Assembly: GCF_018494035.1 (NCBI RefSeq) | Contig: NZ_JABBFO010000002.1 | Location: 1 to 64,000 of the forward strand | DNA length: 64,000 nucleotides | Direction: 5' to 3' | Source of the DNA: Rosenbergiella australiborealis | GTDB lineage: Bacteria > Pseudomonadota > Gammaproteobacteria > Enterobacterales > Enterobacteriaceae | In this document: positions 1 to 8,721 of the stretch, piece by piece | Layout: each line of letters begins with the position of its first letter | How positions within the stretch are numbered: the first letter of the stretch is position 1 | The notes under the pieces: generated by a model | What the model was told of the DNA's origin: nothing | Database searches by the model: none | What the model saw: only the letters and a program-made list of their open reading frames with translations | Position numbers and translations under genes: made by a program

Positions 1-468
1 CCCGGCATAGGTCTGCCGCGGGAAGGCCGTATCGTTTTCTGGCGTATCCTGGGTGCGCCAGACGACACCATCCACCGCAAGTAATGTCAGACCACACCAG
101 TGTGGATGGGTGACGGAGTTGTGCCACAGCTGCGCCGTTTGGGTAAACACGCGGCGAACGGCATCACTTCCCAGGCGTTGACGAGCCTGGATAACCGCGC
201 TGGGTGCAACGAAGGGCCGGTTGCCGGGGAGCATAATATCCAGCCGGTTCACGATTTGGTGGAGGGGTTCTTCGCGTTCGAGCGCCATGCCAATGATGCA
301 CCAGACCATCATTTCCAACGGGAGACGGCGTTTACGCAGGGTGACGGAACCTGATTCGGCCAGACAGCGGGAGACGAGCTAGGGATCCAGAACATCACCG
401 AGAGAAGTCAGGGGGTTACGGGTAGAGTCGTAGCAGGAAACGAGTTCAAGAGCCTGAGCAATGCGCAT
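1..468 (-). pseudogene. IS4-family transposase, interrupted by a nonsense codon and cut by the window edge
   Basis: Reading starts at ATG 466-468 (MRIAQALELVSCYD) and gives 29 codons before an in-frame TAG at 379-381. The frame then stays open to base 1 with clear IS4 transposase similarity. At this site E. coli IS4 has a glutamate (LDPEL), so a single GAG to TAG change explains the stop. Internal ATGs further on could at best start a product lacking the N-terminus. The visible part is before the DDE catalytic residues, so the state of the active site is unknown. This copy is probably unable to make its own transposase unless the stop is suppressed. Confidence 0.85.
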
Positions 469-470
469 AA

Positions 471-505
471 AAAAATCCAGAAACGAAGAACGTTTCTGGA
501 TTTTT
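471..505. repeat. IS4 internal 15-bp perfect inverted repeat ahead of the transposase start
   Basis: Arms 471-485 and 491-505 are perfectly complementary (AAAAATCCAGAAACG and its reverse complement) around a 5-nt loop. On the minus strand the hairpin ends in TTTTT two bases before the transposase ATG at 468. It therefore looks like an intrinsic terminator that would stop transcripts entering from pykA. IS4 is known to carry such a structure near this end. It would also hide translation signals on read-through mRNA. Confidence 0.75.
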
Positions 506-551
506 ACACAGCCACTGGATCGTTCAACTGATCCTTAACTGATCGGCATTA

Positions 552-571
552 CCGCCTAAGCGGCTATTTTT
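552..571. terminator. short hairpin after pykA, next to the IS4 end
   Basis: A small palindrome CCGC-ctaa-GCGG (552-563) lies between the pykA stop codon and the IS4 terminus. On the plus strand it is followed by TATTTTTTT. In the pykA (minus) direction it is preceded by an A-run, but the expected T-run is replaced by the IS4 end. This suggests IS4 inserted inside a bidirectional terminator. The stem is only 4-5 bp, so confidence is modest. Confidence 0.45.
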
Positions 572-2014
572 TTACTGAACAGTGATAACACGTTGGGTAT
601 TTGTTGTTCCCGTCGCGCCCATCACATCCCCTTGAGTGACGATCACTAAATCACCGCGATGCAAGTAGCCCCGGGTTTTGAGGAGTTTTACGGCATCGTG
701 CACAGCGAGTAAACCATCGCTATAACCCGAGATTGCCACAGGTGTAACACCACGGTAGAGCGCCGTGCTGTTTAATGTATCTTCATGTCGTGACAGTGCG
801 AAGATAGGTAAACCTGATGTAATCCGCGAGGTCATTAATGCGGTACGTCCCGACTCCGTCATGGTTACAATCGCCGTGACGCCTTTAAGATGATTGGCCG
901 CATACATCGCCGACATCGCAATCGCTTCTTCAATATTATCAAACTGAACGTCTAAACGATGGCGAGAAACATTCACTTTCGGTATTTTTTCTGCACCGAT
1001 ACACACATTGGCCATAGCTTGGACCGTTTCTGCTGGGTACTGGCCTGCTGCAGTTTCTGCAGAGAGCATTACCGCATCGGTACCATCTAACACGGCATTC
1101 GCGACATCCATGACTTCTGCACGAGTCGGCATCGGATTAGTGATCATCGATTCCATCATCTGCGTGGCAGTAATGCTGGCGCGATTGAGTTGACGTGCGC
1201 GACTGATTAAATTTTTCTGAATACCGACCAGCTCAGGATCACCAATCTCTACCCCTAAATCGCCCCTAGCGACCATCACAACGTCGCTGGCTAAGATAAT
1301 ATCATCCATCGCCTCTTGGGTTGCAACGGCCTCTGCACGCTCTACCTTGGCAACGATTTTTGCTTTACAGCCAGCTTCTTCCGCGAGTTGACGCGCATAA
1401 CGTAAATCATCCCCACAGCGCGGAAAAGAGACGGCTAAGTAATCAACGCCTATTTTGGCAGCCGTAAGGATATCGGCTTTATCTTTCTCGGTAAGCGCCT
1501 GTGCGGAGAGCCCACCCCCTTGTTTATTAATTCCCTTGTTATTCGATAACGGGCCACCGACAGTCACCTCGGTTAAGATGCTATCACCTTCAACCGCGGT
1601 GACACGTAATTGAACGCGTCCATCATCAAGCAATAGAATGTCGTTGGGTTCGACATCTTGTGGTAGGGCTTTATAATCAATCCCAACCTGTTGGTGTGTG
1701 CCTTCGCCCTTATCTAATGCAGCATTTAAGGTAAAGGTGTCGCCCACATTGAGAAAAATTTTCCCATCGCGGAATGTTGAAATACGGATTTTCGGGCCTT
1801 GTAAATCACCAAGAATCGCGACATGGCGTGCTAATTTTTTGGCAATCGCTCTGACATTATTTGCTCGAGTAAGGTGGTCTTCAGCACTACCGTGGGAAAA
1901 ATTCAGTCGAACGACGTTCGCTCCGGCAGCAATCACTCGTTCTAAATTATTTTCGCGATCCGTTGCCGGACCTAAAGTGGCAACAATTTTCGTTCTTCTA
2001 AGGCGTGTTGACAT
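572..2014 (-). CDS. pykA: pyruvate kinase II
   Basis: Converts phosphoenolpyruvate and ADP to pyruvate and ATP, the last step of glycolysis, in the cytoplasm. The 480-aa product has the same length as E. coli PykA and aligns throughout. Visible landmarks are the start [11 protein letters not shown], the catalytic lysine in [11 protein letters not shown] (Lys223, with Glu225), the metal and phosphate region [14 protein letters not shown] (247-260), and the signature [10 protein letters not shown]. The start ATG at 2014 is preceded by GGAG (minus strand), which rules out the longer upstream reading. It is divergent from zwf. In E. coli the regulator hexR lies between them, but here there is only a 281-bp spacer. 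The gene is intact although IS4 lies just behind it. Confidence 0.97.
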   Translation of the reverse strand: MSTRLRRTKIVATLGPATDRENNLERVIAAGANVVRLNFSHGSAEDHLTRANNVRAIAKKLARHVAILGDLQGPKIRISTFRDGKIFLNVGDTFTLNAALDKGEGTHQQVGIDYKALPQDVEPNDILLLDDGRVQLRVTAVEGDSILTEVTVGGPLSNNKGINKQGGGLSAQALTEKDKADILTAAKIGVDYLAVSFPRCGDDLRYARQLAEEAGCKAKIVAKVERAEAVATQEAMDDIILASDVVMVARGDLGVEIGDPELVGIQKNLISRARQLNRASITATQMMESMITNPMPTRAEVMDVANAVLDGTDAVMLSAETAAGQYPAETVQAMANVCIGAEKIPKVNVSRHRLDVQFDNIEEAIAMSAMYAANHLKGVTAIVTMTESGRTALMTSRITSGLPIFALSRHEDTLNSTALYRGVTPVAISGYSDGLLAVHDAVKLLKTRGYLHRGDLVIVTQGDVMGATGTTNTQRVITVQ

Positions 2015-2295
2015 AGACAACTCCAGTAAGATCATAAGTAATGAACAATGCTTAGTCGTTGAGAACAGATACTGCACTCAATATCGCAGAAAACGATAAA
2101 TGGGGGCAATCAATTTAAGGTACAACTTTGGGTACTCGCTTAACAACTCATCTACGCCATGACGAGAATCGTCAAGGATTTAGCAAAGCAAACGGTTTAC
2201 CTCACTAAGCAAATCAACGTAAAGTGAGTAATAATATGAATTTAAGGGACTTCTTAACATAATTCGTTATCAGAGGTCAGAACGAGGAGAATAAA
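2015..2295. other. pykA-zwf divergent intergenic region
   Basis: This 281-bp spacer must hold both divergent promoters. I see no reading frame and no convincing HexR palindrome (TGTAAT-type) or SoxS box. hexR, which occupies this place in E. coli, is absent. The zwf Shine-Dalgarno CGAGGAG lies at its right end. Confidence 0.6.
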
Positions 2296-3783
2296 ATGGC
2301 GTCAACGCAAACAGTTCAGGCTTGCGACCTGGTAATTTTCGGAGCCAAGGGTGATTTGGCACGTCGTAAGCTATTACCTTCGTTATACCAGTTGGAAAAA
2401 GCGGGTCAAATCAATGAACAAACGAAAATTATCGGTGTAGGCCGTGCTGAGTGGGATAAAGCAGCTTATACCCAAGAGGTTGATAAAGCGCTAAAGACCT
2501 TTATGAAAGAGGACATCGATCCGGAAATTTGGGCGAAATTGAGCGCCCGTTTGGATTTCTGTAATTTGGATGTCAATGAGTCCGCACATTTTAGTAAGTT
2601 AGCCAAGTTGCTTGACCAAAAAAACCGAGTCACAGTTAACTATTTCGCTATGCCACCAGGTACTTTTGGTGCGATATGTAAAGGGTTAGGTCAAGCTAAA
2701 CTCAATGCAAAACCTGCCCGTGTTGTGATGGAGAAGCCACTCGGTACGTCGCTTGAGACATCCCAAGAAATTAATGATAGCGTCGGTGAGTTTTTCGATG
2801 AAAGCCAAGTTTTCCGAATTGACCACTATTTAGGGAAAGAGACGGTACTGAATTTATTAGCCTTACGCTTTGCGAACTCTATTTTCGTCAATAATTGGGA
2901 TAATAAAACGATCGATCACGTGCAAATTACTGTTGCAGAAGAAGTCGGGATTGAAGGGCGTTGGGGTTACTTTGATAAAGCAGGTCAAATGCGTGACATG
3001 GTTCAGAACCACTTGTTACAAGTATTGACGATGATTGCGATGTCACCGCCTTCTGACTTGACGGCAGCGAGTATTCGCGATGAGAAAATTAAAGTCCTAC
3101 GCTCTTTGCGCAAGATTGATCACACCAACGTCCGTGAGAAAACGGTACGTGGTCAATATACAGCGGGCTTTGTTCAAGGTAAAAAAGTACCGGGTTACCT
3201 CGATGAAGAAGGGGCAAATAAAACCAGTTCAACTGAAACCTTTGTCGCTATTCGCGTAGATATCGATAACTGGCGCTGGGCAGGGGTACCGTTCTACTTA
3301 CGTACTGGGAAAAGATTGCCCGCGAAGTGTTCCGAAGTTGTGGTCTATTTCAAAAACCCAGAAATGAACTTGTTTAAAGAGTCTTATACCCAACTGCCTC
3401 AGAATAAGCTGACGATTCGTTTACAGCCGGACGAAGGTGTGGATATCGAAATTCTGAATAAAGTCCCTGGTCTGGATCATAAGCACAAGCTGCAAACTAC
3501 CAAACTGGATCTGAGTTTCTCGCAGACCTTTAACGAAAGTCATCTGGCAGATGCCTATGAACGGTTGTTACTGGAGTCAATGCGCGGTATTCAAGCACTC
3601 TTTGTTCATCGGGATGAGGTTGAAGCGGCATGGACATGGGTTGACTCGATTATTGATGCTTGGGAAAAAGATGGCGAATCAGCGAAGCCATATCAAGCGG
3701 GAACGTGGGGACCTGTTGCCTCTGTGGCGATGATTACTCGTGATGGTCGTTCGTGGAACGAGTCTGAAACACCTCTTGAGTAA
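2296..3783 (+). CDS. zwf: glucose-6-phosphate 1-dehydrogenase
   Basis: Oxidises glucose 6-phosphate to 6-phosphogluconolactone with NADP+, feeding the pentose phosphate pathway. The 495-aa product (E. coli 491) has the N-terminal dinucleotide-binding motif FGAKGDLARRKLLPSLYQL (15-33), the active-site signature RIDHYLGKE (174-182, catalytic His in the DHY), and EKPLG at 146-150. AGGAG lies 8 bp before the ATG. In E. coli zwf is followed by edd and eda of the Entner-Doudoroff route; here it is followed directly by the convergent purT. Those two genes are therefore not at the usual locus, and 6-phosphogluconate may go only through the pentose pathway unless they lie elsewhere. Confidence 0.97.
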   Translation: MASTQTVQACDLVIFGAKGDLARRKLLPSLYQLEKAGQINEQTKIIGVGRAEWDKAAYTQEVDKALKTFMKEDIDPEIWAKLSARLDFCNLDVNESAHFSKLAKLLDQKNRVTVNYFAMPPGTFGAICKGLGQAKLNAKPARVVMEKPLGTSLETSQEINDSVGEFFDESQVFRIDHYLGKETVLNLLALRFANSIFVNNWDNKTIDHVQITVAEEVGIEGRWGYFDKAGQMRDMVQNHLLQVLTMIAMSPPSDLTAASIRDEKIKVLRSLRKIDHTNVREKTVRGQYTAGFVQGKKVPGYLDEEGANKTSSTETFVAIRVDIDNWRWAGVPFYLRTGKRLPAKCSEVVVYFKNPEMNLFKESYTQLPQNKLTIRLQPDEGVDIEILNKVPGLDHKHKLQTTKLDLSFSQTFNESHLADAYERLLLESMRGIQALFVHRDEVEAAWTWVDSIIDAWEKDGESAKPYQAGTWGPVASVAMITRDGRSWNESETPLE

Positions 3784-3790
3784 ATCAATG

Positions 3791-3812
3791 ACCGCCAGCG
3801 AATGCTGGCGGT
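3791..3812. terminator. zwf/purT bidirectional hairpin
   Basis: A perfect 9-bp stem ACCGCCAGC / GCTGGCGGT with loop GAAT lies between the convergent stop codons of zwf and purT. There is no strong U-run on either side. Its position makes a shared terminator the likely role. Confidence 0.6.
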
Positions 3813-3818
3813 TAACGA

Positions 3819-5003
3819 TTATTTCCCGTCTGTCACTTTAACCGCGGCAGCACTTTTCAGTGCGCTAGCAACAGCTTGTTCAATCGTGTCGTGCTGTGCT
3901 AGAGCAACGCCAAGACGTCTGCGACCTGCAATTTGCGGTTTAGCGAAAAGGCGGAGTTGTTGGCCTTCTTTTAAGGCCTCGCTAAGTCCGGAGAATTGAA
4001 TCGTATCGCTGACCAGTTCCGGTAAAATAACCGCTGAAGCGGCTGGCCCATATTGGCGAATGTGGCCAATAGGTAAACCAAGAAAAGCTCTAACATGTAA
4101 AGCGAACTCAGAAAGGTCTTGAGAAATCAGGGTGACCATACCTGTATCATGTGGACGTGGCGACACTTCACTGAAGATCACCTCATCACCTCGTACGAAT
4201 AATTCAACCCCGAATAATCCATAACCGGACAGGGCGGTAACCACTTTACGCGCGATGTCTTGTGCGCGTTCAAGCGCTAATGCACTCATTTGCTGAGGCT
4301 GCCAAGACTCACGGTAATCACCGTCTTCTTGACGATGACCAATTGGGGCACAAAAATGAATACCATCTACAGCGCTAATAGTGAGAAGGGTGATTTCAAA
4401 ATCGAAGTCGACTAATCCTTCAATAATCACACGACCTGCGCCAGCTCGGCCACCAAGTTGTGCATACTGCCAGGCAGCCTCGCACTCGTCTTGGTGACGG
4501 ATGAGACTTTGCCCCTTACCTGAAGAGCTCATGACAGGTTTAATAAAACACGGCAAGCCAATATCTTTGACGGCCTCAATAAATTCCTGCTTTTGCGTAG
4601 CAAACTGATACGCAGATGTTGGTAGTCCCAGTTGCTCAGCCGCTAATTGGCGAATGCCTTCTCGATTCATGGTAATTTGAGTGGCGCGCGCGCAAGGGAC
4701 AACCTTTAGCCCCTCAGCCTCGAGTTGTACCAGTTTAGCGGTTGCAATGGCTTCTATTTCCGGCACGATAAAATCGGGTTGTTCTTGGTTAATGATGGCT
4801 TCAAGTGCCTGTCCATCAAGCATATCAATCACGTGGGAGCGATGTGCGATATGCATAGCCGGTGCATCGGCATAGCGGTCCACGCCGATCACTTCCACGC
4901 CAAGACGTTGGCACTCTATTGCCACTTCTTTCCCTAATTCACCACAGCCCAATAACATCACTTTTGTTGCATTAGCGCGTAATGCGGTGCCGAACGTAAG
5001 CAT
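3819..5003 (-). CDS. purT: formate-dependent phosphoribosylglycinamide formyltransferase 2
   Basis: Makes formyl-GAR from GAR, formate and ATP, the folate-independent version of the third step of purine synthesis. The 394-aa product (E. coli 392) is an ATP-grasp enzyme. It has an N-terminal nucleotide-fold loop GCGELGKEV (19-27), the ATP loop SSSGKGQS (159-166), and the metal-binding stretch [13 protein letters not shown]. The ATG at 5003 follows AGGAA (minus strand). A PurR operator-like palindrome lies 45 bp upstream. The gene works with purU (53792-54640), which supplies formate from 10-formyl-THF. It is convergent with zwf and divergent from ptrB. Confidence 0.96.
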   Translation of the reverse strand: MLTFGTALRANATKVMLLGCGELGKEVAIECQRLGVEVIGVDRYADAPAMHIAHRSHVIDMLDGQALEAIINQEQPDFIVPEIEAIATAKLVQLEAEGLKVVPCARATQITMNREGIRQLAAEQLGLPTSAYQFATQKQEFIEAVKDIGLPCFIKPVMSSSGKGQSLIRHQDECEAAWQYAQLGGRAGAGRVIIEGLVDFDFEITLLTISAVDGIHFCAPIGHRQEDGDYRESWQPQQMSALALERAQDIARKVVTALSGYGLFGVELFVRGDEVIFSEVSPRPHDTGMVTLISQDLSEFALHVRAFLGLPIGHIRQYGPAASAVILPELVSDTIQFSGLSEALKEGQQLRLFAKPQIAGRRRLGVALAQHDTIEQAVASALKSAAAVKVTDGK

Positions 5004-5047
5004 AATGTATTTCCTAGTCTTAATGAGTCAATCGGTGATAAGTCTAA

Positions 5048-5063
5048 ACGAAAACGATTGCGT
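5048..5063. promoter_or_regulatory. PurR operator of purT
   Basis: The 16-bp sequence ACGAAAACGATTGCGT matches the PurR consensus ACGCAAACGTTTGCGT at 14 of 16 positions, including the central CG. It lies 45-60 bp before the purT start codon. E. coli purT is a known PurR-repressed gene. Purine repression of purT is the inference. Confidence 0.75.
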
Positions 5064-5158
5064 TAGCACGAGTGAAGTGTTGAAAAGGGGGAGTAGTTAA
5101 AGCGTAAGAAAACATGCGATACTGTCCATTCATCACTTTCTACCTCGGTATCTACGCC

Positions 5159-7216
5159 ATGACTAATAGCCCTCAAGCTCGCCGTATTCCTTATATCCAT
5201 CAAAATCACGGCGAGGAACGCTATGATGAGTTTGCATGGCTGCGAGATGACGAGCGAAGTGATCAAGACGTCATTGACTATCTTATTGCAGAGAACCGTT
5301 GGTGTGAGCAACAGCTTGCCCCATTATCTGCACTGCAAGAGACACTTTATGCAGAAATGACAGCAAGGATCCCGGGTAATGATCATTCTGTCCCTTTTTT
5401 AAAGGCCGGCTATTGGTATCAGCAACGTTATCAACAAGGTGATGACTATCCACGGTGGGTATGGCGTAAAGATAACAGTCAGGCACAGTGGCGAACATTA
5501 CTGGATTGCAATATTCGAGCGCGTGATGCCGAATATTATGAATTAGGGGCATTGGAGATTACGGCGGATCACCGTTATATGGCCGTAACGGAAGATTATC
5601 TGTCTCGACGTGAATATACGTTACGTATTAAGGATCTTCGTGAGCAAAAATGGTTACCTACTGTTATTGAAGGACTTTCCCCATCTATTGTCTGGGCTAA
5701 TGACGGGCAGACGCTATTTTATATTAAGCAAGATCCGCAAACTTTATTACCTTGGCAAGTCTGGCGACATCAATTGGGTAACGATCCTTCCCAAGATACC
5801 CTTATTTACGAAGAGCATGATGATAGCTTCTATGTCAGTCTGACCAGTAGTAGCTCTGAACAACGCTTATTTATTTTATTGGATAGCTCTACGGTCAGCG
5901 AAGCGTGGGCTATTGATGCCAACAATCCCCATTTACCCCCGTGCTGTGTTTTGGAACGCCGTGCTAATCATGAATACAGCATTGACCATTTTGAAGAACA
6001 CTATTTTATCCGCTCGAACCGTGACGGTATCAATTTTGGTCTTTATCGTTGCACGCAAGATGATACATCGGAACAGAATTGGCATGAGGTGATCCCGGCA
6101 AAAAAAGATCGTATTCTCGAAGATTTTCAGTTGTTCAACGATTGGTTAGTTACTGAAGAACGTGAACAAGGAATCATCCAACTATGCCAATATTCGTTGC
6201 ATAACGGTCAGCGCTATACGCTTCCAAAACAGGCGGAGAACGGCGTGGTGTGGATTGGTCATAATCCTGAAGTGAATACTACCCGATTGCGTTTCGGCTA
6301 TAGCAGCCTGACAACACCGACAACGACTTACGAGTGGGATCTGAATACTCATCAATTACAGCGATTAAAGCAAGTTCAAATTCCTCTTTACGATGAACAT
6401 GCTTATCAAAGTGACTGGCGGTGGTTGACCATGCGTGATGGAGTGAAAGTCCCTGTTTCTTTAGTCTGGCGTCGTGATTGCCTTGAACCGGGAAAAAATC
6501 CACTACTCGTTTATGGATATGGTGCTTACGGGGCAGTATTAGAGGCTGATTTTAGTTTTACCCGGCAAAGCCTGCTGGATAGAGGTTTTATTTACGCAAT
6601 GGTCCATGTACGCGGTGGCGGTGAGCTCGGTCGTGCTTGGTATGATGTCGGACGCCTTCAATACAAAATGAATAGCTTCAATGACTTCATTGATGCGACA
6701 CAACAATTACTGCAACAGGGAATGGGAGATAGCAAACGTTGTTATGCCATGGGAGGCAGTGCAGGGGGGTTATTGGTTGCTGGAGTCAGTAATTTAGCCC
6801 CCACTCTGTTTCACGGTATCCTCGCTCAGGTGCCGTTTGTCGATGTGGTGAGTACAATGTTAGACGAATCGATTCCTCTCACCACCGGAGAGTACGAAGA
6901 GTGGGGAAATCCGAATATCAAAGAAGATTACGAGGTCATTCGGACCTATAGCCCTTATGACAATGTCTGCGAGCAGGCCTACCCACATTTATTCGTCACT
7001 ACGGGTCTGCATGACTCACAAGTCCAGTATTGGGAGCCTGCGAAATGGGTGGCTAAACTCAGAAAAATGAAAACTGATGCTCATCAGTTGTTGCTCTATA
7101 CCGATCTGGATGCGGGGCATGGTGGTAAATCGGGACGTTACCAAGCGTATGTTGATATCGCCCGTGAATGTAGTTTTCTGATTGGCCTCGCGACAGGAGA
7201 ATGGCCTAAGTCTTAA
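5159..7216 (+). CDS. ptrB: oligopeptidase B (protease II)
   Basis: A cytoplasmic serine peptidase of the prolyl-oligopeptidase family that cuts short peptides after Arg and Lys. The 685-aa product (E. coli 686) has an N-terminal beta-propeller part and a C-terminal alpha/beta-hydrolase. The triad is visible: Ser534 in GGSAGG, Asp619 in [11 protein letters not shown] and His654 in DAGHGGKSG. Start: ATG 5159 ([11 protein letters not shown]) aligns with the family start; an in-frame ATG at 5114 would add 15 residues with no homology. The Shine-Dalgarno for either is weak. Its stop overlaps the convergent holE by 11 bp. In E. coli yebE, yebF and yebG lie between purT and ptrB; they are missing here. 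Confidence 0.95.
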   Translation: MTNSPQARRIPYIHQNHGEERYDEFAWLRDDERSDQDVIDYLIAENRWCEQQLAPLSALQETLYAEMTARIPGNDHSVPFLKAGYWYQQRYQQGDDYPRWVWRKDNSQAQWRTLLDCNIRARDAEYYELGALEITADHRYMAVTEDYLSRREYTLRIKDLREQKWLPTVIEGLSPSIVWANDGQTLFYIKQDPQTLLPWQVWRHQLGNDPSQDTLIYEEHDDSFYVSLTSSSSEQRLFILLDSSTVSEAWAIDANNPHLPPCCVLERRANHEYSIDHFEEHYFIRSNRDGINFGLYRCTQDDTSEQNWHEVIPAKKDRILEDFQLFNDWLVTEEREQGIIQLCQYSLHNGQRYTLPKQAENGVVWIGHNPEVNTTRLRFGYSSLTTPTTTYEWDLNTHQLQRLKQVQIPLYDEHAYQSDWRWLTMRDGVKVPVSLVWRRDCLEPGKNPLLVYGYGAYGAVLEADFSFTRQSLLDRGFIYAMVHVRGGGELGRAWYDVGRLQYKMNSFNDFIDATQQLLQQGMGDSKRCYAMGGSAGGLLVAGVSNLAPTLFHGILAQVPFVDVVSTMLDESIPLTTGEYEEWGNPNIKEDYEVIRTYSPYDNVCEQAYPHLFVTTGLHDSQVQYWEPAKWVAKLRKMKTDAHQLLLYTDLDAGHGGKSGRYQAYVDIARECSFLIGLATGEWPKS

Positions 7217-7439
7217 GTTTTGGCTCGTAGGGTAATCGTGACAACGTCACAGAAAGTTGACGGTAATCCATGAGTTTTTGTTGAAAATGGGCGCGCAGTG
7301 CAGCAGGTTGTTCATTTTCAACATGGACAGGGACAACAGGCATATTATAGCGTTCTTTAAACGCGACACCGGCTGCCGCTAATTCGGTGTTTAGTCGGTC
7401 TTTGTCCTCTGAACTGAGTTCAGCGAGATTATAAGTCAT
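7206..7439 (-). CDS. holE: DNA polymerase III theta subunit
   Basis: HolE binds the epsilon proofreading subunit (DnaQ) and stabilises it in the polymerase III core. The 77-aa product (E. coli 76) contains the conserved core [15 protein letters not shown] and the C-terminal [14 protein letters not shown] at 7439 ([10 protein letters not shown]) fits the family. The upstream in-frame extension is unrelated sequence. It is convergent with ptrB and overlaps its 3' end by 11 bp. E. coli has exoX and yobB between the two genes; they are absent here. Confidence 0.93.
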   Translation of the reverse strand: MTYNLAELSSEDKDRLNTELAAAGVAFKERYNMPVVPVHVENEQPAALRAHFQQKLMDYRQLSVTLSRLPYEPKLKT

Positions 7440-7575
7440 AATGATAGTTGATTCCTTTTGGACGGAAAAGCACCTGAAGTGAATGCTATTCTTTGCCACC
7501 TATTTACGGCATTTGCTACACTTTACAATCAGTCATATGGCGCATTTATTATTACGAATTTAAGGCATTATTCCA

Positions 7576-7917
7576 ATGAAAAAACTGCTTTTTGTGTTAT
7601 TACTTGCCATCGTCAGTGGACAATCCTTTGCTTCCGAAGTGATTACCGTCAGTCGGCGTGAAATAGGTAAGCAACAGTGGCCGTTAACCCGTGAAGAGAT
7701 CATGCTAAGCTGCGATAAAGACGGCGGATTATTTGCGATTAATGATAGTACTTTGATGCAATACCCCCTGAATGCGATTGCCCAACGACGCGTAGAGAGC
7801 AAGCAAATCCAGGGTCAATCTATTACGGTTATTCAAGCTGATGATAAGCAACATCCGGGACAAAAAATGGATCTCACGCCATTAATTACCCGCGCACAAG
7901 CGTTATGTGACGCTTAG
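7576..7917 (+). CDS. yebY: YebY family periplasmic protein (DUF2511)
   Basis: The 113-aa product starts with a signal peptide (MKKLLFVLLLAIVSGQSFA, likely cut before SEV). It matches E. coli YebY along its length, for example ITVSRREIGK, STLMQYPLNAIAQ and GQKMDLTPLI. Two cysteines of the mature part (in MLSCDKDG and at the extreme C-terminus, LCDA) could form a disulphide. The role is not well known; in E. coli it neighbours the CopC/CopD-like genes yobA and yebZ and a copper-related role has been proposed. Those two genes are not next to it here. Confidence 0.88.
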   Translation: MKKLLFVLLLAIVSGQSFASEVITVSRREIGKQQWPLTREEIMLSCDKDGGLFAINDSTLMQYPLNAIAQRRVESKQIQGQSITVIQADDKQHPGQKMDLTPLITRAQALCDA

Positions 7918-8131
7918 ATAAGCGACTCCCTTAACAGCAAAGACTTACCGCAGCACTTACTGTTGAGGGATGTTGGTCGTTAATAGATTTATCTTTATTA
8001 TATTCTTGATCTGAAACAAGTATTTATAGGTTATACCTCACTAGATTTTCCTTTAGTCAGTAAAATTAGCGCAAAGTCAGTTAAGACTCTATTTCTTTAT
8101 CTTTACGCTCATTCACGGCTAAGGGGAACAT
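7918..8131. other. yebY-yagU intergenic region
   Basis: A 214-bp AT-rich spacer. I looked for an SdsR-like small RNA, which in E. coli lies next to yebY, and saw no matching terminator or sequence. Nothing else was recognised except AAGGGGA upstream of the next start codon. Confidence 0.4.
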
Positions 8132-8674
8132 ATGCCATCTAAAATAAATTGTAAAATTATCATTTGGGCAACACTGTTAGCAGGCTTTATGAGCTCATTA
8201 GTGAAATGGGGCTCAGAGGTTAATATGCCGCCACGTGTAGCGGGAGAAATTTCTCCACCGGGGGCCCATATTGATGCGTGGTTAGGCTGGGCGGGCATCA
8301 ATCAACATTCACTGGATTATATCTATCAAGGTAATTCTGTGTTGGGGGCGGTGACTCTCTACCATTGGTTATTTAGCTTTGCATTTGCTTTTGTTTATGT
8401 CGCCGGCGCATATTATTGGCCGAAAATCCGTTTAGGCTATGGTGCAGTCTATGGCATAGTGATAACGGTCGCTATGCACGGTTTCCTCATCCCTGCGCTA
8501 GGCTTTCGTAACCCGGTTTATGATGAAGGAAAAACAGGGTGGTTATGGAACCTTAATGGCTATGAATTATGGAGTGAAATTCTAGGTCATATCTACTGGT
8601 CGGTCAGTATTGAAGTCTGTTTAATCGCTATCTTAGCCTACTACGCAAAACCGATAAAAGGATCATGGCGTTAA
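8132..8674 (+). CDS. YagU family inner membrane protein (DUF1440)
   Basis: The 180-aa product has four hydrophobic segments (about 10-27, 75-98, 108-128 and 150-170). It shares with E. coli YagU the N-terminal VKWGSEVNMPPR-type motif, a central PKIRL motif, and the C-terminal EILGHIYWSVSIE motif. YagU has been linked to acid tolerance in E. coli; the molecular role is unknown. ATG 8132 follows AAGGGGA at a good distance. The position between yebY and the rsmF region is not the E. coli locus for yagU, so I give no symbol. It is convergent with the next gene across a strong hairpin. Confidence 0.82.
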   Translation: MPSKINCKIIIWATLLAGFMSSLVKWGSEVNMPPRVAGEISPPGAHIDAWLGWAGINQHSLDYIYQGNSVLGAVTLYHWLFSFAFAFVYVAGAYYWPKIRLGYGAVYGIVITVAMHGFLIPALGFRNPVYDEGKTGWLWNLNGYELWSEILGHIYWSVSIEVCLIAILAYYAKPIKGSWR

Positions 8675-8683
8675 GAGGATAGT

Positions 8684-8712
8684 AATGACACCGACTCCTA
8701 TTCGGTGTCATT
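8684..8712. terminator. hairpin between convergent genes
   Basis: A perfect 11-bp stem AATGACACCGA / TCGGTGTCATT with a 7-nt loop lies 9 bp after the yagU-like stop and 9 bp from the stop of the opposing gene. No long U-run follows. A shared terminator is the likely role. Confidence 0.6.
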
Positions 8713-8721
8713 GCCTGAATA

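Larger units (their letters stand above)
1..551 (-). mobile_element. IS4 insertion sequence, partial (transposase 5' end and one terminus)
   Basis: The minus-strand translation of this stretch matches the N-terminal third of the IS4 transposase as I remember it (segments such as LPLEMMVWCI, IVNRLDIMLPGN and HWCGLTLLAVDG). The terminal inverted repeat lies at 534-551 and reads TAATGCCGATCAGTTAAG on the minus strand, the known 18-bp IS4 end. The rest of the element lies to the left of the window. The element sits directly downstream of pykA, in the same orientation. IS4 makes 11-13 bp target duplications, and the adjoining bases 552-564 are a small palindrome. The other end, and so the duplication, cannot be seen here. 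Confidence 0.9.

Noticed and set aside
100-354. Plus-strand open frame inside the IS4 end
   Set aside because: It is the antisense shadow of the transposase reading; no ribosome site and no homology.
5063-5311. 82-codon minus-strand frame over the ptrB start
   Set aside because: Antisense to a strongly conserved gene and no recognisable protein features.
7918-8131. SdsR/RyeA small RNA locus next to yebY
   Set aside because: No sequence match and no intrinsic terminator with a T-run in the interval.
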